64,000 nucleotides of DNA, from the NCBI GenBank assembly GCA_963805495.1, contig CAWDUQ010000001.1, positions 372,001 through 436,000 on the forward strand, in the 5' to 3' direction. Positions within the stretch are counted from its first letter, which is position 1, and every line of letters begins with the position of its first letter. The stretch comes from DAHUXD01 sp963805495. Lineage in GTDB: Bacteria > Acidobacteriota > Thermoanaerobaculia > UBA5066 > Gp7-AA6. A model generated the notes under the pieces. The model ran no database searches. It was given only the letters and a program-made list of their open reading frames with translations, and had not been told where the DNA came from. Below are positions 59,461 through 64,000 of this stretch, one piece after another. A program made the translations under genes and the position numbers.

Positions 59461-60465
59461 ATGCGATGGAAGGCCGGCACGTTCGGGATTCTCTGCGCGG
59501 CGGTGGCCGCGGCGGCCGACCCGCCGACGCTGCGCTACGTCCCGAAGCACGACGAGCTCAAGTACACGTTCGGCGGCGTGGCCCCGACGCACCGCATCGC
59601 GCCGGGAACGCGGATCGTCACGTGGACGGAAGACTGCTACGACGGCGCGGTCACGCAGCCCGGGCAGCTCCCGAGCAAGGTCCAACCGGCCGGACACGAC
59701 AACCCGCAGACGGGACCGTTCTACGTCGAAGGGGCCGAGCCGGGCGACACGCTCGCGATCCACATCGAGAAGCTCGAGCCGGCCCGCGCCTACGGCATTT
59801 CGTCGCAGTTTCCCGGGTTCGGCGCGCTCTCCGGCACCGACCGCACGGCGGTGCTCCAGCCGGACCTGCCGGAACGCGTCTGGTTCTACGAGGTCGACCG
59901 CGGGAAGAACGTGGCGCGCACGCGCTCATCCGACGGCAAGCGCTCCTGGGAGGTCCCGCTCGCGCCGTTCCTCGGCTGTCTCGGCGTGTCGCCGCCGTAC
60001 GGCGAGGCGCGGTCGACGATCGTCCCCGACAACTTCGGCGGCAACATGGACTGCCCGGAGGTGCGCGCCGGCAACACCGTCTACCTCGGCGTGCGGGTCC
60101 CGGGAGGGCTGCTCTCCTTCGGCGACGGGCACTACGCGATGGGCGACGGCGAGATCATCGGAACGGCGATCGAGGGGGCGATGAACGTCGAGCTCGTCGT
60201 CGAGCTCATCAAGGGCCGGGAGACGCCGTGGCCGCGGATCGAGAACACCGACTGGATGATGTCGCTCGGCGCCGCGCGGCCGCTCGAGGACGCCGCCCGC
60301 ATCGCGTTCAAGGACATGGTCCAGTGGGTCATGGAGAAGAGCGGCCTCGACGAACTGGACGCTTACCAGTTCGTCTCGCAGAACGCCGTCTCCCCGGTCG
60401 TCGAGATGGTCGACCCCCTCTACACCGTCCTCGTCAAGATCCCCAAGGCCCGCCTCCCGAAATAG
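59461..60465 (+). CDS. Acetamidase/formamidase family protein, exported
   Basis: A 334-residue protein of the FmdA/AmdA fold from ATG 59461, with a short signal-like N-terminus (FGILCAAVAAAA). Characteristic segments are FGGVAPTHRIAPGTRIVTWTEDCYDGAV, GPFYVEGAEPGDTLAIHIEKLEP, FGGNMDCPEVRAGNTVYLGVRVPGGLLSFGDGHYAMGDGEI (the FGDxHxxqGdGE motif) and GTAIEGAMNVEL. The family hydrolyses formamide or acetamide to ammonia and acid; the exported location is unusual but known in related sequences. A GGAGG site precedes the start. It ends 4 bp before the RAYT element. Confidence 0.85.
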   Translation: MRWKAGTFGILCAAVAAAADPPTLRYVPKHDELKYTFGGVAPTHRIAPGTRIVTWTEDCYDGAVTQPGQLPSKVQPAGHDNPQTGPFYVEGAEPGDTLAIHIEKLEPARAYGISSQFPGFGALSGTDRTAVLQPDLPERVWFYEVDRGKNVARTRSSDGKRSWEVPLAPFLGCLGVSPPYGEARSTIVPDNFGGNMDCPEVRAGNTVYLGVRVPGGLLSFGDGHYAMGDGEIIGTAIEGAMNVELVVELIKGRETPWPRIENTDWMMSLGAARPLEDAARIAFKDMVQWVMEKSGLDELDAYQFVSQNAVSPVVEMVDPLYTVLVKIPKARLPK

Positions 60466-60468
60466 TCG

Positions 60469-61501
60469 GGGGTCAGGTCTCGATTTTTCGGTTTTGCGCG
60501 ACCGCCTGTCCCGTGTCGCGACAATTCATTTGTGATGGCTCGTCCCTTGCGACTCGAACACGCCGGAGCGCTGTGGCACGTCACCAGCCGGGGCAACGAG
60601 CGTCGGCGCATCTTTCGCGATGCTTGCGACCGCAGAGTCTTCCTGAGCGTCCTCGCCGACGCGATCGGCCGGTACGGGTGGCGCCTGCACGCTTACGTCC
60701 TGATGGGGAACCACTACCACCTTCTCGTCGAGACGCCGGAGGCGAACCTCTCGGACGGCATGCATCGGCTCAACGCCATCCATTCGCAGCGGTTCAACCG
60801 GAGGCACGGGCGCGTCGGGCACCTGCTGCAGGGGCGTTTCAAGGGAATCCTGGTCGAGAAAGAGCGCCACCTCCTCGAACTCGTCCGATACCTCGTGCTC
60901 AACCCGGTCCGGGCCGGCCTGGTCCCCACCGCGGTGGAGTGGCCCTGGAGCAACTTCCGGGCGACGGCCGGCCTGTCACCGTGCCCGACGTGGCTCGAAA
61001 CGGAATGGACGATTGCGCAGTTCGGCGGCGGCGCCGCGGCGCGCGAAGCCTATCGCGAGTTCGTGACGGCGGGCGCGGCCGTCGTCGACCGTCCGTGGAG
61101 ACGGATTGCGGGACAACTGTTCCTCGGTAGCGACGAATTCCGCCGGCGGATGCGGGGGATGCTCGCGGCACAGGCGGTCAGCAGGGAAGTGCCTCTCGCG
61201 CAGCGCCGGGCGATCCGACCGGACCTTTCGGACGTCGTGCGCGCATCGGCCAGGGTCCTGGGCACGGATCCCTCGCAAGTCATTGAGCGCGGGTGCACGG
61301 CGCTGCGACTGGTCGTGGCCTACGTGGGTCGTCGCGATTCCATGGCGAAGCTGGCCGACCTCGGATCGACGCTGGGTGTCTCGACGACGTCGGCGCATGA
61401 GATCTGCGCCTCGGCCCGCCGGTTGAGCCTTTGCGAGCCCGAATTCCGGGACCTCCTGAAGCGCGTCCGCGCGGAGATCCGAAAAATCCAGACCTGACCC
61501 C
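60469..61501 (+). mobile_element. REP-associated tyrosine transposase (RAYT) element with terminal inverted repeats
   Basis: A 1,033-bp element. The left end (60469-60491) and right end (61479-61501) form 23-bp inverted repeats with one mismatch, beginning GGGGTCAGGTCT. The transposase gene fills it, and its TGA stop is inside the right repeat. A related 70-bp non-autonomous element lies at 51,693-51,762. No target duplication could be recognised. RAYTs mobilise or maintain REP/REPIN sequences and are usually single-copy. Confidence 0.8.
60535..61497 (+). CDS. REP-associated tyrosine transposase (Y1/HUH) with DnaA-like C-terminal helix-turn-helix
   Basis: A 320-residue transposase from ATG 60535 (GTG 60532 is possible). 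The Y1 domain shows MARPLRLEHAGALWHVTSRGNERR, the HUH pair H60 and H62 in MGNHYHLLVETP, and the probable nucleophile Y119 in VRYLVLNPVRAGL, so the active site looks complete. Residues about 220-320 (DVVRASARVLG, VVAYVGRRDSMAKLADLGSTLGVSTTSAHEI) resemble the DnaA domain IV helix-turn-helix, a known RAYT extension. It nicks single-stranded DNA at REP hairpins. A GACAAT box at 60520-60525 lies 9 nt before the start. Confidence 0.9.
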   Translation: MARPLRLEHAGALWHVTSRGNERRRIFRDACDRRVFLSVLADAIGRYGWRLHAYVLMGNHYHLLVETPEANLSDGMHRLNAIHSQRFNRRHGRVGHLLQGRFKGILVEKERHLLELVRYLVLNPVRAGLVPTAVEWPWSNFRATAGLSPCPTWLETEWTIAQFGGGAAAREAYREFVTAGAAVVDRPWRRIAGQLFLGSDEFRRRMRGMLAAQAVSREVPLAQRRAIRPDLSDVVRASARVLGTDPSQVIERGCTALRLVVAYVGRRDSMAKLADLGSTLGVSTTSAHEICASARRLSLCEPEFRDLLKRVRAEIRKIQT

Positions 61502-61541
61502 ATATGATTTCGCCTCCCGAATTAGTAATGTCGCCGCCGCC

Positions 61542-62219
61542 ATGAAGATCTGGAAGAAGCTGCTGATCGGGCTCGGAGCGGTCGTGGTGCTCGCCGCGGC
61601 CGCGTTCACGTACATGGTCGGCGGTCCGCGCAGCGTCATCGGGATGCTGCGCTACGACCAGCGCGAGGAGGGGACGCTCCGGGTCGGCGACCGGGCGCCG
61701 GACGTGGGCCTCATCGCGCTCGACGGCTCGACTCCCGTCCGGCTGGCGAGCGAGCTCGGCGGGAAGCCGACGGTCCTGATCTTCGGCAGCTTCACCTGAC
61801 CTCCCTTTCGCCGCTCGGTCGAGCGGGTCCTGGCGATGCGAAAGAGGTACGCCGACCACGCTCGATTCGTGACCCTGTACATCAAGGAGGCGCACCCGCT
61901 CGACGAGTGGCAGATGGACTCGAACGTGGACGAAGGCGTCTGCTACCCGCAGCCCGTGAATCTCGGAGACCGCCTGAGGATCGCCAACGACTTCGTCCGG
62001 CGCTTCCATTACGACATCCCGCTCTACGTCGACCCGATCGAGAACCCGGCCAACGCGGCCTACGCGGGCTGGCCGGAGCGCCTCTACGTCGTCGACGAAG
62101 GCGGCACGATCGTCTACAAGGGCAAGCCTGGCCCCTTCGGCTATCACCCGGAGGAAGTCGAAGCCTGGCTCGCGAAGCGGTTTCCCGACGTCAGCGCTCC
62201 GCCGGCGCCGGCATCCTGA
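61542..62219 (+). CDS. Iodothyronine-deiodinase-family selenoprotein (TGA at codon 86 read as selenocysteine)
   Basis: ATG 61542 to TGA 62217-62219 is one frame of 225 residues interrupted only by TGA at 61797-61799, codon 86. An N-terminal membrane anchor (LLIGLGAVVVLAAAAFTYMV) is followed by a thioredoxin-fold domain. The segment LIFGSFT-Sec-PPFRRS matches the vertebrate deiodinase NFGSCT-Sec-P(P/S)F active site. Further matches are LYIKEAHPLDEW (116-123 region; vertebrate YIEEAHxxDGW), NLGDR, and PERLYVV..GTIVYKGKPGPFGYHPEEV near the C-terminus. H118 corresponds to the first essential histidine of human DIO1, 32 residues after Sec in both; the second (human H174) is replaced by proline (P138). 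A bacterial SECIS-like hairpin follows the TGA. Natural substrate unknown; a membrane-anchored thiol or halogen redox role is likely. The gene overlaps the convergent DUF2127 gene by 29 bp. Confidence 0.88.
61811..61826 (+). promoter_or_regulatory. Bacterial SECIS-like hairpin
   Basis: A perfect 6-bp stem, CCGCTC (61811-61816) and GAGCGG (61821-61826), closes a GGTC loop (61817-61820). The loop begins 17 nt after the in-frame TGA. E. coli fdhF has the same GGUC loop about 18 nt after its selenocysteine codon, where SelB binds. The hairpin is within the coding region, encoding RRSVERV, as bacterial SECIS elements are. Confidence 0.75.
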
Positions 62220-62691
62220 ACTCGTTTCTCCGCTTCCAGAGATAAAGAAGAATCGCCACGTTGATGGCGAGGAGCACGTAGCCTCGTACGCGCGCCGGAC
62301 GGTGCGCGATCTCGTAGATCTCGGCCGGAACGGCCGCGGTCGTCAGCGCGATCGTGAAGTAAGGGGACCACCACACACGCGCCAGCAGGCACGAGCCCTC
62401 GACGGCGAACACCACGCCGATCAGGACCGCCGCGAACCCGAGGGCCTGGACCTGGCCGGGCGTGAAGGCCGAGAGCAGGGCCGCGACGTCTCGGATGGTC
62501 ACCCGGCTCTCCTCGACGCCGACGGCTCGGGCGAACAGCATCGGCCCGGAACGCGCGGAGAGGTGGGCGATCCGGAGGATGACGCCGCCGACGAGCAGGA
62601 ACCCCGCGGCCTTCAAGTACTTGAACACGATGATCCCGATGAACCCCGGGGTCAGCCGGGGACGGGTGGCGGCCGGGTCTTCGGTTAGCAT
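62191..62691 (-). CDS. DUF2127-like small membrane protein
   Basis: A 166-residue protein with four predicted helices (FIGIIVFKYLKAAGFLLVGGVIL; VQALGFAAVLIGVVFAVEGSCLLA; SPYFTIALTTAAVPAEIYEIA; VRGYVLLAINVAILLYLW). The layout and motifs (KYLKAAGFL, EGxGLWxxRxWxxxxT/A-like, LPxEixEi-like, iNvaIvxYL-like) fit DUF2127. Function unknown. ATG 62691 follows; much longer open frames upstream in this strand are antisense shadows of the next gene. It ends inside the last 29 bp of the selenoprotein gene. Confidence 0.7.
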   Translation of the reverse strand: MLTEDPAATRPRLTPGFIGIIVFKYLKAAGFLLVGGVILRIAHLSARSGPMLFARAVGVEESRVTIRDVAALLSAFTPGQVQALGFAAVLIGVVFAVEGSCLLARVWWSPYFTIALTTAAVPAEIYEIAHRPARVRGYVLLAINVAILLYLWKRRNEFRMPAPAER

Positions 62692-62787
62692 CGGGAACGC
62701 CGGCAGTTTCCCATACACGCGGAGCCGACCCTGCGCGCGGTTTCCGGTTATTCTCATGGGCCCCCGTTCGGGGCTTTCGGAGGTCCC

Positions 62788-64000
62788 ATGTTTCCGTCCC
62801 ACATCCCCGCCCGCCGCATCGTCTTCGCGGCCGTCGGGTTGTTGTTCGCTCTTCCCCTCCGCGCCGCCACGTACCGGGCCGGCGCGGATGCCGACCTCGC
62901 CCGCCGCGCCCCCGTGATCGTCCGGGCCTCGGTCGTGTCGCTGGAATCGCGGCTCGAGACCGTGGCCGGCCTCCGGCGGCCGTTCACGATCGTCACGCTG
63001 GCGACCCTGGAGACGATCCGGGGGCAGGTGCCCGAAGCCTTCTCCGTGCGGCTCCCGGGCGGACACGTCGGGGACACGACCGCATGGATTCCCGGCACGC
63101 CTCGCTTCGCGGTCGGCTCCGAGGTCGTGCTCTTTCTCGATCGCGTCGCGGGCCTGTCCCGCACCTACCGACTGACCGAGTTCGGCATGTCGAAGTTCGA
63201 CCTCGTCGTCGACGACGCGGGACGCTCCTTCGCGGTGCGCTCCGCCTTCGACCCACGCGAGGACCTCGTGGCCGCCGACCGTTCCGACGTCCTGTCGTCG
63301 CTCTCCGAGAAATCCGCGGTCCCGGCCCGCGACGCCGAATCGTTCCTCGCGGCGCTGCGGGCGATCGGCGCCGGGCGGGGGCCCGGCGAGATCGTGTGGC
63401 GCGAGCGGTCCTCCAACGGCGGCGCCGGACGGCGTCCCAAGTGGGCGAACATCGGCGGCCGCGAGCCCGGCGACTGCGGCGCCGACGGTCCGTGTCTCTT
63501 CCGGTGGTTCTGGGACACGGGGGCGTCGGACGACGGCCTCGTCTCGGTCACCGGGACCCAGTCGAACCTGAACGCCGACGATGCCGCCGGCTGCGGCACC
63601 GATTCCCTCTGCGACGTGCAGCATGGCCTCGACGGCTGGACCGGGATCGCGGGGACGCGGGTCGTCTACGGGGGGCTCGCGCCCGGCGGGAACGTCAACG
63701 TCGCGCTCGACGCGCTGCAGGATTTCACCGGTGGCGTGTGGACGACCGCGCTCGGCTGCGGCGGCGGGGTCATCGGCCTCGGCGGTCCGTCGAATGCGAC
63801 GGGCCCGCACACGTACCGGGGCGACACCACCTACTACGCCACGCAGAGCGCCGACGTCTCGATGCGCAAGATCACCTGCGCCGCGGGCTACTCGGCCCGC
63901 ACTTTCAAGACCGCCGTGATGCACGAGATCGGCCACACCCTCGGTCTCGGGCACCCGGACGAGGACGTCAGCACCCACAGCACCACCCCGTCGAGCGCAT
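62788..64000 (+). CDS. Secreted metzincin-type metalloprotease (truncated by window end)
   Basis: An open frame from ATG 62788 to the window edge (404 codons, no stop). A GGAGG ribosome site lies 5-9 bases before the start. The signal peptide is RIVFAAVGLLFALPLRA. Residues about 30-160 form a beta-rich domain (VIVRASVVSLESRLETVAGLRRPFTIVTLATLETIRG; GSEVVLFLD), seen in related secreted proteins. The zinc motif HEIGHTLGLGHPD (H379, H383, H389) is the metzincin HExxHxxGxxH, and three-cysteine loops precede it. The C-terminus, and any S-layer-like repeats, lie beyond the window. Confidence 0.8.
   Translation, partial: MFPSHIPARRIVFAAVGLLFALPLRAATYRAGADADLARRAPVIVRASVVSLESRLETVAGLRRPFTIVTLATLETIRGQVPEAFSVRLPGGHVGDTTAWIPGTPRFAVGSEVVLFLDRVAGLSRTYRLTEFGMSKFDLVVDDAGRSFAVRSAFDPREDLVAADRSDVLSSLSEKSAVPARDAESFLAALRAIGAGRGPGEIVWRERSSNGGAGRRPKWANIGGREPGDCGADGPCLFRWFWDTGASDDGLVSVTGTQSNLNADDAAGCGTDSLCDVQHGLDGWTGIAGTRVVYGGLAPGGNVNVALDALQDFTGGVWTTALGCGGGVIGLGGPSNATGPHTYRGDTTYYATQSADVSMRKITCAAGYSARTFKTAVMHEIGHTLGLGHPDEDVSTHSTTPSSA

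Noticed and set aside
60469..61501. Classic IS200/IS605 insertion sequence
   Set aside because: IS200 elements lack terminal inverted repeats of this kind; sequence and the DnaA-like tail fit a RAYT better.

Overview
The window is a G+C-rich chromosomal segment that carries the replication-origin neighbourhood of a Gram-negative bacterium. The gene content and style fit Acidobacteriota (possibly a Thermoanaerobaculia-like lineage). The clues are secreted proteins ending in S-layer-like repeats with a C-x5-YC-P signature, a diderm-type YidC with a large periplasmic domain, an ATP synthase with both b and b' subunits, and frequent GTG starts. This assignment is an inference: no rRNA or tRNA gene was seen.

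Layout. 0-1.1 kb: the end of an outer-membrane-type protein and a metallo-beta-lactamase-fold hydrolase. 1.2-4.6 kb: an ECF42-type sigma factor, a 5'-3' exonuclease, a DGPF (YCII-like) protein, DoxX and the end of a MATE exporter, all broken by single-base frameshifts. 5.8-11 kb: a minus-strand vitamin B6 operon (pdxR-pdxS-pdxT) followed by a crotonase and an arylamine N-acetyltransferase-like protein. 11-21 kb: minus-strand dnaA-dnaN-recF-gyrB-gyrA, then a transaldolase-like pseudoenzyme and DUF507. 21-25.7 kb: plus-strand rpmH-rnpA-yidD-yidC-jag-mnmE, divergent from dnaA across a DnaA-box cluster. 26.8-31.5 kb: mnmG-rsmG-parA-parB-bactofilin with two parS palindromes. 31.6-37.5 kb: ATP synthase genes for b', b, delta, alpha, gamma, beta and epsilon; the a and c subunit genes are absent. 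37.5-41 kb: a LOG-family protein, a CpxP/Spy-like protein and a D-aminoacylase-like amidohydrolase. 40.8-51.7 kb: a cell-surface glycan block of GT39-like and YfhO-like membrane proteins, a very large pyruvyltransferase-glycosyltransferase fusion and a sulfatase-fold lipoprotein. 51.8-64 kb: a two-component system, secreted metalloproteases and S-layer-like proteins, a formamidase-like protein, a REP-associated transposase (RAYT) element, and a selenoprotein gene.

The most notable item is at 61,542-62,219. This gene for an iodothyronine-deiodinase-family protein reads through an in-frame TGA at exactly the position of the deiodinase selenocysteine (FGSFT-Sec-PPF). A 6-bp hairpin with a GGUC loop sits 17 nt downstream, the arrangement of a bacterial SECIS. 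Automated annotation would split or discard this gene. It lies 40 bp from a RAYT element with 23-bp terminal inverted repeats, and a 70-bp non-autonomous relative of that element lies at 51.7 kb. Other points of interest are a family of 21-bp intergenic hairpins, a widespread leaderless-transcript signature (-10 box 6-12 nt before the start codon), and a transaldolase-like protein that has lost its Schiff-base lysine.
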